Assembly (NCBI GenBank): GCA_040772085.1
Contig: JAXGYU010000001.1
Location: forward strand, 620,001-684,000
Reading direction: 5' to 3'
DNA: 64,000 bases
Origin: JAXGMV01 sp040772085
Lineage (GTDB): Bacteria > Chloroflexota > Anaerolineae > Anaerolineales > Anaerolineaceae
Below are positions 24,086 through 33,010 of this stretch, piece by piece; the first letter of the stretch is position 1; every line of letters starts with the position of its first letter. Position numbers and translations under genes: made by a program. The notes under the pieces are model-generated. The model was not told where the DNA came from and did not search any database. It saw only the letters and a program-made list of their open reading frames with translations.

Positions 24086-26008
24086 ATGTGCGCTGCGAAA
24101 GAAGCCCCTGCGTTCGAGCCGATTAAACTAAAACTACGTTCCCCAGTCCCCTCTGACATCGAAATCGCCCAGGAATCTGACGTTAAGCCAATCAAACAAA
24201 TTGCTGATGAACTTGGTATTCTGGACGAGGAACTCGAGCTTTATGGCCCCTACAAGGCAAAGGTCAAACTTGAGATTCTTGAACGGCTGAAGGATGTCCC
24301 AAATGGGAAGTACATTGATGTCACCGCCATCACGCCAACCCCGTTGGGTGAAGGCAAGACGACAACGACCGTTGGCTTGAGCCAGGCACTGGGGGCTGTT
24401 CTGGGCAAGCGCGTCATGACGGTCATCCGCCAGCCGAGTCAGGGTCCGACCTTCGGCATCAAGGGCGGCGCCGCGGGCGGCGGTTACAGCCAGGTCATCC
24501 CCATGGAAGATTTCAACCTGCACCTGACCGGTGACATTCACGCGATTACTGCTGCCAACAACCTGCTGGCAGCCGCCATCGACACCCGCATGCTGCATGA
24601 AGCAACCCAGACAGATGAACGATTGTTCATGAACCTCTTCCCCAAGGATAAAAAAGGGAAGCGGCATTTCTCGGTCAACATGAAGATCCGCAAGGAAAAA
24701 CTGGGTATTACGACTGATGATCCGGAAGAGATGACACCCGAGCAGCGCAGCAAATTTGTTCGCCTGGATATCGATCCGGATAGCATCACCTGGCGCCGCG
24801 TGATCGACACCAGCGACCGTATGCTGCGTGGCATCGAGATCGGCTGCGGCCCGAACGAGAAGGACACCTACACCAGAGAGACCGGCTTCGATATTTCCGT
24901 CGCCAGCGAGATCATGGCAATCCTGGCTCTGACAACCAGCCTGAAGGACATGCGCGAACGCTTCGCGCGCATTGTGATCGGCGTGAGTAAGAGCGGCGAG
25001 GCGATCAGCGCGTCTGACCTTGGTGTTGCCGGCGCGTTGACCGTCCTGATGAAGGATGCCATCAAGCCCAATCTGATGCAGACGCTGGAAGGTACCCCGG
25101 CCCTCGTACACGCCGGTCCGTTCGCGAATATCGCCCATGGCAACTCCTCCATTCTCGCTGACAAGATTGGTCTGAAACTGGCTGATTACGTCATCACCGA
25201 GTCCGGCTTCGGCGCGGATATGGGCATGGAAAAGTTCTTTGATATCAAATGCCGATACTCCGGCCTGGTCCCCAATGCTGTCGTCGTGGTCGCGACCATT
25301 CGCGCGCTGAAAATGCACGGCGGCGGGCCAAAGGTTGTTGCCGGTCGTCCGCTCGACCCGGTTTACCTGGAAGAGAACCTTGAACTGCTGGAAAAAGGTA
25401 TGGACAATCTGCTGCATCACATCAAGAATGCCAAGTTGTTCGGCATTCCGGTGGTGGTAGCGGTCAATCAGTTCGCCTCTGACACACCCGCGGAGCTAGA
25501 GCTGGTGCGCAGGCTTTCAGTCGAAAAGGGTGGTGCTGTTGATGCGGTTGTCACCAATCACTGGGCGCTGGGCGGTGAAGGTGCGGTCAAGCTGGCTGAA
25601 GCGGTCATCAAGGCTTGTGACATGCCCTCCAATTTCAAGTTCCTCTATGAGCTCGATATTCCGATCAAAGACAAGATCGAGACGATTGCCAGAGAGATCT
25701 ACAATGCCGATGGCGTCGACTACCTGCCGGAAGCTGAAGAAAAAATTAAGGAATACACCCGGCTTGGCTTCGACAAGCTGCCGATGTGCATGGCGAAAAC
25801 CCATCTGAGCATCAGCCATGATCCTGAGTTGAAGAACGTGCCGTCTAACTATCGCATTGTGATCAGGGACGTGCGCGCCTCAGTCGGCGCCGGTTTCATC
25901 TATCCACTGCTTGGGACCATGTCGACCATGCCCGGTTTACCGACAAGACCCGGCTATTACGATGTAGACATCGACTATGAAACGGGTAAGGTGATCGGTC
26001 TTTCATAA
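24086..26008 (+). CDS. fhs: Formate--tetrahydrofolate ligase, long eukaryote-type
   Basis: 640 residues, whereas common bacterial enzymes have about 555-560. It makes 10-formyl-THF from formate, THF and ATP in the cytoplasm. The P-loop TPTPLGEGKTTTT lies near 84-95. An extra region near 185-250 (SVNMKIRKEKLGI, then VRLDIDPDSITWRRVIDTSD) matches the form known from the synthetase domain of eukaryotic C1-THF synthases, and the C-terminus ends TMSTMPGLPTRPGYYDVDID as they do. AAGGAG precedes the ATG and a strong terminator follows, so it is transcribed alone. The role could be in one-carbon supply or an acetogenic/reverse branch. Confidence 0.95.
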   Translation: MCAAKEAPAFEPIKLKLRSPVPSDIEIAQESDVKPIKQIADELGILDEELELYGPYKAKVKLEILERLKDVPNGKYIDVTAITPTPLGEGKTTTTVGLSQALGAVLGKRVMTVIRQPSQGPTFGIKGGAAGGGYSQVIPMEDFNLHLTGDIHAITAANNLLAAAIDTRMLHEATQTDERLFMNLFPKDKKGKRHFSVNMKIRKEKLGITTDDPEEMTPEQRSKFVRLDIDPDSITWRRVIDTSDRMLRGIEIGCGPNEKDTYTRETGFDISVASEIMAILALTTSLKDMRERFARIVIGVSKSGEAISASDLGVAGALTVLMKDAIKPNLMQTLEGTPALVHAGPFANIAHGNSSILADKIGLKLADYVITESGFGADMGMEKFFDIKCRYSGLVPNAVVVVATIRALKMHGGGPKVVAGRPLDPVYLEENLELLEKGMDNLLHHIKNAKLFGIPVVVAVNQFASDTPAELELVRRLSVEKGGAVDAVVTNHWALGGEGAVKLAEAVIKACDMPSNFKFLYELDIPIKDKIETIAREIYNADGVDYLPEAEEKIKEYTRLGFDKLPMCMAKTHLSISHDPELKNVPSNYRIVIRDVRASVGAGFIYPLLGTMSTMPGLPTRPGYYDVDIDYETGKVIGLS

Positions 26009-26023
26009 ACCTATTGCCTGATC

Positions 26024-26055
26024 AAAAAAACGGAGCCGAAAGGCTCCGTTTTTTT
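26024..26055 (+). terminator. Terminator after fhs
   Basis: CGGAGCC, a GAAA loop and GGCTCCG are flanked by seven A and seven T, a textbook rho-independent terminator usable from both sides. Confidence 0.92.
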
Positions 26056-26085
26056 GCGAAATAAACGTAAATAATTTTAGGTTGT

Positions 26086-26111
26086 AATTATAATATTGAC
26101 ACATTATAATT
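26086..26111. promoter_or_regulatory. Inverted repeat at the promoter of the XRE-cupin gene
   Basis: Perfect 9-bp arms AATTATAAT and ATTATAATT are separated by 8 nt. TTGACA (26096-26101) lies in the spacer, with TAGAAA 17 nt further on as a possible -10. The placement suits an operator for autoregulation by the downstream HTH protein; this is inference. Confidence 0.45.
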
Positions 26112-26150
26112 GTTTTGTTAGAAAAGCTCAGGGTGACATAGGAGAAACTC

Positions 26151-26774
26151 TTGGAAGACAACAAAAGAACACTCTCGATTGATGTTGGGGGGAGGCTTCG
26201 TGCATTGCGTGAGGAGCGGAAAATCTCGATGCGCAACCTGGCCAAGCATAGCGGTTTATCAGCAAACGCTCTGAGCATGATCGAGCGCGGCTTGACCTCA
26301 CCTTCAGTCAGCACCTTGATGAAGTTGGCACAGGCACTCGAAGTGCCGGTCGTCGCTCTGTTCAGGGAAGAACCGGTCAAACAGAAGATCGTCCTGTGCC
26401 GGGAAGAGGACAGGCGCGTGATAGCCATCAAAGGCGGCAAGTGGGAAGCGCTCGGCACCGACAGATTTGATGGCAAGATGGCTGCCTATCTTGCAACCTT
26501 GAAACACGGGTCACGATCCGGCGAGAGGGGTATGCACCATTCAGGCTATGAATTTATCTTCTGCCTGGAAGGCAAGCTTGAGTACGAGGTCGAGGGTGAG
26601 ACCTATGTGCTTGAGGCAGGGGATTCGCTCTCATTCACATCTAACGCTGCCCATCACTGGCGCAATCTTTCCGAAGGCACCAGCCGGTCGATCATCGTCG
26701 TTTCTTGTTTTGGCGAGGAAGAGTATCCGGGCGTCTATCACGGACCGGCGGAAACAGACTTTACCGCAGAATAA
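26151..26774 (+). CDS. XRE-family HTH regulator with C-terminal cupin domain
   Basis: 207 residues from a TTG start preceded by GGAG. Residues about 10-70 form a Cro/CI-type helix-turn-helix (LRALREERKISMRNLAKHSG, then LSMIERGLTSPSVSTLMKLA). Residues about 120-190 form a small-molecule-binding cupin barrel (HHSGYEFIFCLEGKLEYEVE, then LEAGDSLSF, then AHHWRN). Such proteins commonly control amino-acid, polyamine or sulfur metabolism; the ligand here is not known. It follows fhs but is separated from it by a terminator. A perfect inverted repeat covers its promoter region. Confidence 0.9.
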   Translation: MEDNKRTLSIDVGGRLRALREERKISMRNLAKHSGLSANALSMIERGLTSPSVSTLMKLAQALEVPVVALFREEPVKQKIVLCREEDRRVIAIKGGKWEALGTDRFDGKMAAYLATLKHGSRSGERGMHHSGYEFIFCLEGKLEYEVEGETYVLEAGDSLSFTSNAAHHWRNLSEGTSRSIIVVSCFGEEEYPGVYHGPAETDFTAE

Positions 26775-26782
26775 CAAGCTTT

Positions 26783-29017
26783 TTATCCGGGTCTGACCCG
26801 GTGAGCTTCCAGAACATTAGGCAGGTTCTCTATTCGCGAGAGGAGCCTGCTTAATTGGTTAATATCATTGACCTCTAGTACCAGCTTGATAATCGAATGG
26901 TTGTGGTTGACCTTGAGGCTGACCTCAATCAGATTGATGTCTTCATCATTGACCACATTCGAGATATCACCCATCAGCCCTTGCCGGTCATAGGCTTTGA
27001 TCTCAATCGATACCGGATAGGTTTTTTGCGGCTGACCCCAGCTCACTTTGATCAGCCGGTCGGTTTCACTCACTCGTAGGACATTCGGACAATCCTTGCG
27101 ATGAATTGTCACACCGCGACCGATGGTGATGTAACCGACGATATCATCCCCAGGCGCAGGGTTACAGCAATGCGCGATGTTGGTCAGGATTCCTTTCAGA
27201 CCCAGAACCGTAACCGCGTCCTTATCCTTCTCGCTGTCTGCCAGTGGTTTGGAGACCAGCAGCGGATCCTTTTCACGGTTCAGCTCGCTCAGGCGGTTGA
27301 CGATCCTGCCCATTGACAGATCACCGCAGCCGATGGCGACGTAAATGTCCTCAATGGTCTTGTAGTCCTGCGAGAGCCCGAGCTGTTCAATGTTCAGATC
27401 AGCGACACCCAGACGGCGCAGTTCCTTCTCCAGGGTTTCCTTGCCCTGGACGAGGTTTTGCTCGTAATCCTGAACTTTAAACCATTGTCTGATCTTCGAG
27501 CGGGCACGTTGTGATTTCACCATCCCCAGGCTGGTGTTCAGCCAGTCACGGCTCGGACCGCCTTGTTTCGCGGTCAGGATTTGCACCTGATCACCAGTCT
27601 TCAGACGGTAATCGAGCGTGACGAGTTTCCCATTGATTTTCGCGCCGCGACAGCGATGACCGATTTCAGTATGGACATGATAGGCAAAATCGATCGGGGT
27701 TGAACCGAGCGGCAGGTCGATGATGTCCCCGCGCGGGGTGAAAACGTATACCCGGTCCTCGAAGACATCGCTCTTGAGGCCGTCGACGAACTCCTGCGCG
27801 TCAACCACGTCCTGACGCCATTCCATCAGCTTGCGGATCCAGTTGATGCGTTGTTCGTAATGCTCATTGATCTTGCCGTGTTCCTTGTACTTCCAGTGCG
27901 CGGCAATGCCATACTCGGCGTTCTCATTCATCTCGGGCGTGCGGATTTGCACTTCCAGCGGCTTGCCGTCGTCGTAAATGACAGCGGTATGCAGCGACTG
28001 GTAAAAGTTGTCTTTGGGCGCCGCAATGTAATCATCAAATTCATGGGGCAAGGGGCGCCAGCGTGTATGAATGACGCCGAGCGCTGAGTAGCAGGATGGA
28101 ATATCATTCACGATCAACCGCACGGCGCGCAGATCCCGCACCAATTCAAACGGCTTGCCTTTCTCGACCATCTTCTTGTAAATCGAATAAATATGCTTCG
28201 GGCGGCCGGTGATGTTGGCTTCGATGTTGGCGTCACGTAACAGACCGCTCAGGACGTTGATGATCTCCTTGATTTCCTTCTCGCGGTCGGTGCGTTTCTC
28301 GGTCAGGTTCTCGGCAATTTCTTTATATTTCTGCGGATTGACATAGCGGAAGGACAGGTCTTCCAGTTCCCATTTGATATTCCACAGACCGAGGCGATTG
28401 GCCAGCGGCGCAAAGATATCGAGGGTTTCCTGGGCGATCGATTTGCGTTTGCTTTCCGGCAGAAAGCCGAGCGTACGCATATTGTGCAGCCGGTCAGCCA
28501 GCTTGATCAACACCACGCGGATATCCTCGCCCATGGCGATGAACGTCTTGCGCAGGGTCTCGTTGTGCAGCTCGCGCATCCTGCTCTTGCGCGTCGGGTC
28601 CTGCTCAGCCGATTCGTCCGAATCATCCTGAAGATCAGTGGGCTTGAGGGAGTCCTCCGCTTTGCTGACGCGCGGCAGATTGGTCAGCTTGGTCACGCCG
28701 TCGACCATCATGGCAACTTCCGGACCAAAAGCGGCAGCGATGTCAGCCATTGTCACGGTTGTGTCTTCAACCGTATCATGCAGCAGACCCGCGAGGATCG
28801 CGCTGGTGGGTACCTGCATGTTGGCCAAAATCGTCGCGACCGCGACACAGTGAGAAATGTAAGGCTCACCGCTGGCGCGGGTCTGACCCTCATGCGCTTT
28901 TTCAGCGAACTGGTAAGCGGACAGAATCAATTCACGATCGCTGGTGCTTGTATTCTCAGGCAGCGAATTCATCAGCGCCTGAATGGCGCTCACGGAACTG
29001 GTTGCAATACTGGTCAC
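26783..29017 (-). CDS. rel: RelA/SpoT-type (p)ppGpp synthetase/hydrolase
   Basis: 744 residues. The N-terminal HD hydrolase domain has ISHCVAVATILA and LLHDTVEDT; the synthetase domain has RPKHIYSIYKKM and AIPKD-like IAAPKDNFYQSLHTAV; then TGS (VYVFTPRGDIIDLPLGSTPI) and a C-terminal ACT domain (IEIKAYDRQGLMGDISNVV). The protein should both make and destroy the stringent alarmone. The start is a GTG overlapping the stop of the HAD gene (GTGA), and no separate ribosome-binding site is seen, so expression depends on translation of the upstream gene. The HD motif is intact, suggesting true bifunctionality. Confidence 0.95.
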   Translation of the reverse strand: MTSIATSSVSAIQALMNSLPENTSTSDRELILSAYQFAEKAHEGQTRASGEPYISHCVAVATILANMQVPTSAILAGLLHDTVEDTTVTMADIAAAFGPEVAMMVDGVTKLTNLPRVSKAEDSLKPTDLQDDSDESAEQDPTRKSRMRELHNETLRKTFIAMGEDIRVVLIKLADRLHNMRTLGFLPESKRKSIAQETLDIFAPLANRLGLWNIKWELEDLSFRYVNPQKYKEIAENLTEKRTDREKEIKEIINVLSGLLRDANIEANITGRPKHIYSIYKKMVEKGKPFELVRDLRAVRLIVNDIPSCYSALGVIHTRWRPLPHEFDDYIAAPKDNFYQSLHTAVIYDDGKPLEVQIRTPEMNENAEYGIAAHWKYKEHGKINEHYEQRINWIRKLMEWRQDVVDAQEFVDGLKSDVFEDRVYVFTPRGDIIDLPLGSTPIDFAYHVHTEIGHRCRGAKINGKLVTLDYRLKTGDQVQILTAKQGGPSRDWLNTSLGMVKSQRARSKIRQWFKVQDYEQNLVQGKETLEKELRRLGVADLNIEQLGLSQDYKTIEDIYVAIGCGDLSMGRIVNRLSELNREKDPLLVSKPLADSEKDKDAVTVLGLKGILTNIAHCCNPAPGDDIVGYITIGRGVTIHRKDCPNVLRVSETDRLIKVSWGQPQKTYPVSIEIKAYDRQGLMGDISNVVNDEDINLIEVSLKVNHNHSIIKLVLEVNDINQLSRLLSRIENLPNVLEAHRVRPG

Positions 29018-29691
29018 GACTGAATTTTACCGCCAACCTTACTTAATAATCCAGCGAGGTCAACATCCGCCAGCGAGTCAACAACGGCTGCTGCCGCGGA
29101 AAAGTCCAGGCCTCTGGTCATTTCATTTGGTACAGCCAGGCATGGAATGCCGGCTGCCTGGGCTGCCATAACACCATTGTATGAATCTTCAATGATGATC
29201 AGCTCGTCCTCATGCAGCGCCAAGCGACGTGCCGCGAGCAGAAACAGGTCTGGACGCGGTTTGACGTATTCAACATCATCCGCGGTGCAGATCACGTCGA
29301 ACTGGTGCCGCAGCCCGATCATCTCCAGGTGTCCATGCACCCAGGTGGCGGGTGAACTGGACGCGATGGCAAGCTTCAACCCGTTCTCCCTGGCAGCGGA
29401 AATCATGTCTTCGATGCCTGCCATCGGATGGGCATTCTGGATCAGTTCACGATAAACGGTTTCCTTCTCTTTTTTGATGTGCGCCCTGTCAAGCGGGAAG
29501 GAGACCTGTTTTTGCAGCCTGCCGACAACGTCAAACGACTCAGCGCTTGAGCCGATGATCTTTACCCAATCCTCTTTCGGTAATTTGGCGCCATACTTTT
29601 CGAACACTTTCAGCCAGGCAGCATAGTCAGCTACCTCCGTGTCGAGAATGACCCCGTCGAAGTCAAAAATGATCCCTTTAATTGTGCGCAT
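29014..29691 (-). CDS. HAD-family hydrolase, beta-phosphoglucomutase-like
   Basis: 225 residues with HAD motif I FDFDGVILDTE, motif II ASSSP, and motif III/IV KPRPDLFLLAARRL and IIEDSYNGVMAAQAAG. These are subclass I HADs such as phosphoglycolate phosphatases and sugar-phosphate mutases; the substrate is unknown. It lies 15 bases after the Ldh2-type gene and overlaps rel by four bases, so all three form one transcript. Confidence 0.88.
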   Translation of the reverse strand: MRTIKGIIFDFDGVILDTEVADYAAWLKVFEKYGAKLPKEDWVKIIGSSAESFDVVGRLQKQVSFPLDRAHIKKEKETVYRELIQNAHPMAGIEDMISAARENGLKLAIASSSPATWVHGHLEMIGLRHQFDVICTADDVEYVKPRPDLFLLAARRLALHEDELIIIEDSYNGVMAAQAAGIPCLAVPNEMTRGLDFSAAAAVVDSLADVDLAGLLSKVGGKIQS

Positions 29692-29706
29692 TACAGAACG
29701 GTAACC

Positions 29707-30813
29707 TCAAAAGTCAAAATTGTATCCACTCAAACCTGTCTCGGACATGATCGTCCGCATTTGTTTTTGTAAGGTCGGGATGATGGGAATCCCCTCAACG
29801 ACCAGACGCTTTTCGTTCTCATATTCTTTTTCGCCCGCGGTGTAAATGCGCGCCGCACCTGGTGCTTTACGCGCGGCTCTCAGCTCACGGAGTATATCAC
29901 CGGTTGTTTTCTTGAAAGTTTCAAGATCCGTAAAAGCTTCAATATCCATCGCCATGAAAAAGTGACCGAGCTTGAAAGGCTGGTTCTCGCCATTCGGTCC
30001 GATGCCGGTCAGACCGTACAGAAAACTGCCAGTCTGTAACGACGCGGAAAGGATCTCAACCATGGTCGCCAGGTCGTAGCCTTTATACCCAGCGAAATGT
30101 TCGCCTTCACCGCCGAGCGGCAGCAGGGCGGCTTCGCCGCGGGTCATATCATGCAGCACTTTGACCGGATCCGTCATTGGTTGATTTTGCGTATCGACGA
30201 TGTATCCCGGCTCCATCATCTTGCCTTCGCGGTCGGCAATTTCTACTTTGCCGCGCTGGATGATTGACGTAGCGCCATCGAACAGGAAGGGGAAAGTCTC
30301 GTCAGTCGGACAGCCAAACGCGATCGGATTGGTGCCAAGCATCGGCTGGACCGAGAAGGTCGGCGCGATGGCTGGCCGGGCATTGGTGAACGACATGCCA
30401 ATCATGCCGGCATCGACTGCCATGAGCGGATAATAGCCATCGATCCCGAAGTGCGTTGAGTTGCGGACAGCAACCGAACCCATGCCGTAGGTACGCGCTT
30501 TTTCGATGGCGAGGTTCATGGCTTTGATGCCGATGATCATGCCCATGCCATGGTGACCGTCAACGACCGCGGTCGTGGGGCTCTCACGGATAATTTCAAA
30601 ATTGGTGATCGCCTGGTGCTGTCCGTTCTTCAGCCGGTCGTAATACATTTTCAGCCGGCCGATCCCGTGCGATTCGATGCCGCGCAAGTCTGACCTGATC
30701 AGCACACGCGCAGACGCGCGCGCTTCGTCTTCCGGAACACCCATATGCACGAAAACATCGCCCATGAAGCGTTCGAGGTCATGAGCATTTACTCTGACAG
30801 TTCTTTCGTCCAT
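29707..30813 (-). CDS. Ldh2/malate-type NAD(P)-dependent 2-hydroxyacid dehydrogenase
   Basis: 368 residues of the malate/L-lactate/ureidoglycolate/2,3-diketogulonate family: SDLRGIESHGIGRLKMY near the start, VRNSTHFGIDGYYPLMA with the cofactor-site His, GTNPIAFGCPT and PLGGEGEHFAGYKGYDLA. It reduces or oxidises a 2-keto/2-hydroxy acid in the cytoplasm. The true substrate cannot be told from sequence. A good AGAGGTGA precedes ATG 30813. It heads the operon with the HAD hydrolase and rel. Confidence 0.88.
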   Translation of the reverse strand: MDERTVRVNAHDLERFMGDVFVHMGVPEDEARASARVLIRSDLRGIESHGIGRLKMYYDRLKNGQHQAITNFEIIRESPTTAVVDGHHGMGMIIGIKAMNLAIEKARTYGMGSVAVRNSTHFGIDGYYPLMAVDAGMIGMSFTNARPAIAPTFSVQPMLGTNPIAFGCPTDETFPFLFDGATSIIQRGKVEIADREGKMMEPGYIVDTQNQPMTDPVKVLHDMTRGEAALLPLGGEGEHFAGYKGYDLATMVEILSASLQTGSFLYGLTGIGPNGENQPFKLGHFFMAMDIEAFTDLETFKKTTGDILRELRAARKAPGAARIYTAGEKEYENEKRLVVEGIPIIPTLQKQMRTIMSETGLSGYNFDF

Positions 30814-30870
30814 TTATTCACCTCTGGTTGTTGACGTGTCTTTATTTTAGCAATATTTGTGGTTTCACTG

Positions 30871-30900
30871 TTGAAATGCGACCCCCGCGCGTGATAGAAT
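30871..30900 (+). promoter_or_regulatory. pfkA promoter
   Basis: TTGAAA (-35), an 18-nt spacer and the extended -10 TGATAGAAT. A TGATAGAATTTTA sequence of the same form also precedes the ABC exporter genes. Confidence 0.65.
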
Positions 30901-30931
30901 TTTATAGTTTTGTATAAAGGACGAATGAATT

Positions 30932-31900
30932 ATGACTAATATTGCGGTGCTAACAAGTGGTGGTGATGCTCCCGGCATGAATGCGGCTATTCGCTCGGTG
31001 GTGCGTTCGGCGATCAATCTCGGCTGGACTGCCTACGGCGTCAGGCATGGTTTTGAAGGCTTGATCGACGGCAATTTCGTTGAAATGGGCAGCCGTGATG
31101 TGAGCGGTGTGATCCAGCGCGGCGGCACAATCCTCGGCAGCGCGCGCTGTCCCGAGTTCAAAACCGAAGCCGGTCAAATCAAAGGGCTGCGCGCTTTGAA
31201 CCAGGCTGGAATCGACGCGCTGGTTGTGATCGGCGGCAATGGATCGCAGCAAGGCACCTACGCGCTGCATAAATTAGGCTTCCCGGTGGTCGGTATTGCC
31301 TCCACCATTGACAACGATTTGTATGGCTCCGACGTGACGCTGGGTGTGGACACCGCGCTTAACATCGCGCTTGAAGCGATTGACCGGCTGAAAATCACCG
31401 CCTCCTCCCACAACCGGGCGGTTCTGGTTGAAGTCATGGGCAGGGAATGCGGCTATCTGGCGCTGATGTCTGCGGTTGCCGGCGGTGCGGAAGCGGTTGT
31501 GATCCCCGAGAAGGAACGCAAGCCGGAAGAGATCGCTGATGAAATTGAAGCAGCCTATGAAAAGGGCAAGGCGCATGCCATTGTCGTCGTAGCGGAGGGC
31601 GCGAAATACAACGCCACCAAGCTGGCCGCCTACTTCAACGAGAAGGAAGAGGAACTCGGCTTCACGCTGCGGGTGACCATCCTTGGGCATGTGCAGCGCG
31701 GCGGCAATCCCAGCGCCTACGACCGGATTCTGGCGTCGCGTTTCGGGTACGCGGCGGTGGAGCAAATTTCGAAGGGAAAGTACGGCAATCTGGTGGGCAT
31801 CATCAACAGCAAGATCACCTATACCCCCTTGCTGGAAGTCGTTTCCAACAAAAAGCCGCTTGATTTGAGCCTGATGAAGCTGGGCGATATCCTGGATTAG
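30932..31900 (+). CDS. pfkA: 6-phosphofructokinase
   Basis: 322 residues of the PfkA family: TSGGDAPGMNAAIR at the start, the sugar-phosphate catalytic STIDNDLYGSD with Asp 127 and Asp 129, and EVMGRECGYLAL. At the phosphoryl-donor site the usual GGDGS is GGNGS (101-105): Gly 104 is kept as in ATP-using enzymes but Asp 103 is Asn, and position 124 is Ser instead of Gly (ATP) or Lys (PPi). Donor preference is therefore uncertain. AAGGAC lies upstream of ATG 30932. The 3' end overlaps convergent prfB by four bases. Confidence 0.92.
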   Translation: MTNIAVLTSGGDAPGMNAAIRSVVRSAINLGWTAYGVRHGFEGLIDGNFVEMGSRDVSGVIQRGGTILGSARCPEFKTEAGQIKGLRALNQAGIDALVVIGGNGSQQGTYALHKLGFPVVGIASTIDNDLYGSDVTLGVDTALNIALEAIDRLKITASSHNRAVLVEVMGRECGYLALMSAVAGGAEAVVIPEKERKPEEIADEIEAAYEKGKAHAIVVVAEGAKYNATKLAAYFNEKEEELGFTLRVTILGHVQRGGNPSAYDRILASRFGYAAVEQISKGKYGNLVGIINSKITYTPLLEVVSNKKPLDLSLMKLGDILD

Positions 31901-32998
31901 TGCGATCCGTTGACATTCGCAGGCTGTTTTAAATAGGCCTGGATAAATTCGTTTATCTCGCCATCCAGCACTGCCTGGGTGTTGCCGACTTCATACTCGG
32001 TACGGTGATCCTTGACCATCTGGTAGGGGTGCAGCACATAGGAACGAATCTGGCTGCCCCATTCCGCTTTCGTAAACTCACCTTTGATGTCTGAGAGCTG
32101 TTTTGCCTGCTGTTCGTGCTTCAGTTCCATCAGCCGGGCTTTGAGCACGCGCATGGCATTCTCCCGGTTTTGCAGCTGGGAGCGCTCATTCTGGCAGGAA
32201 ACGACCATCCCGGTCGGCAAATGGGTAATGCGGATGGCTGTCGCGTTCTTTTGCACATTTTGACCGCCAGCGCTGCTGGAACGAAAAACGTCAATGCGCA
32301 GATCCTCAGCCGGGATGACGATTTCACTGTCGATGTCGGAGAGCTCTGGTAATACCTCAACCAGCGCGAAGGATGTATGCCGGCGGTGATTCGAGTCGAA
32401 GGGCGAGAGGCGCACCAGGCGGTGAACGCCTTTCTCCGCCCGGAGATAGCCATAAGCGTAGCGCCCCTCAACGGCAATCGTGACGCTCTTGATGCCCGCT
32501 TCCTCACCGTCAGTCTGGTCGATGACGTCCATTTTGAAACCGTTGCGTTCACCCCAGCGCAGGTACATGCGGGTCAGCATGCCCGCCCAGTCCTGAGAAT
32601 CCGTACCGCCCGCGCCGGCATGGATTGCCAGCAGGGCATTCTCCCGGTCATAAGGCTCGGAAAGCAGCACATCGAACTCCAACCGGTTGAGCGTCGCTTC
32701 TATGGCGCTGGCGCTGGCTTCCAGGTCCGGACGCAAGCTCTCATCATCAAATTCAGCCAGTTCAAGGTTTTCCTGAACTTCATGTTTGAGTTTGGCCCAC
32801 ATCTCCAGTTCCTCGCGTAAACCAGCGAGTTCTTTCATGATCGATTGAGCTTTGGTGGGGCTATCCCAAAAATCGGGCGCTTCAGATTTGGCTTGCAGGT
32901 CTGTTATTGTTGATTCTTTTTCCGAGAAGTCAAAGATGCTCCATAAGCTGGGTCAGCTTTTTGGAGGCTTCCTGGAGTCGGTCAATAATATCCTGCAT
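31897..32998 (-). CDS. prfB: Peptide chain release factor 2, with programmed +1 frameshift
   Basis: RF2 ends translation at UGA and UAA. The body (31897-32931) holds the anticodon-like SPF in RLSPFDSNHRRHTSF and the catalytic GGQ in SSAGGQNVQKNATAIR. The first 22 codons are in another frame: ATG 32998 with GGAGAAG upstream, MQDIIDRLQEAS onward, then CTT TGA C at 32935-32929. Slippage by +1 at CTT skips the UGA and continues DFSEKESTITDL in the main frame, giving about 366 residues, the normal length. An internal GGAG three nt before CTT serves as the stimulator. It follows ftsY by 12 bases. Confidence 0.96.
32929..32942 (-). promoter_or_regulatory. RF2 autoregulatory frameshift site
   Basis: On the minus strand GGAGCATCTTTGAC combines an internal Shine-Dalgarno, the slippery CTT and the in-frame UGA followed by C. 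When RF2 is scarce the ribosome pauses at UGA and shifts +1, so RF2 controls its own synthesis. Confidence 0.95.
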
Positions 32999-33010
32999 AT
33001 CTTCTCCGTG

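Noticed and set aside
24134..25420. A 428-codon open frame on the minus strand
   Set aside because: It is the reverse of fhs, which is certain by motif; the product has no recognisable domain.
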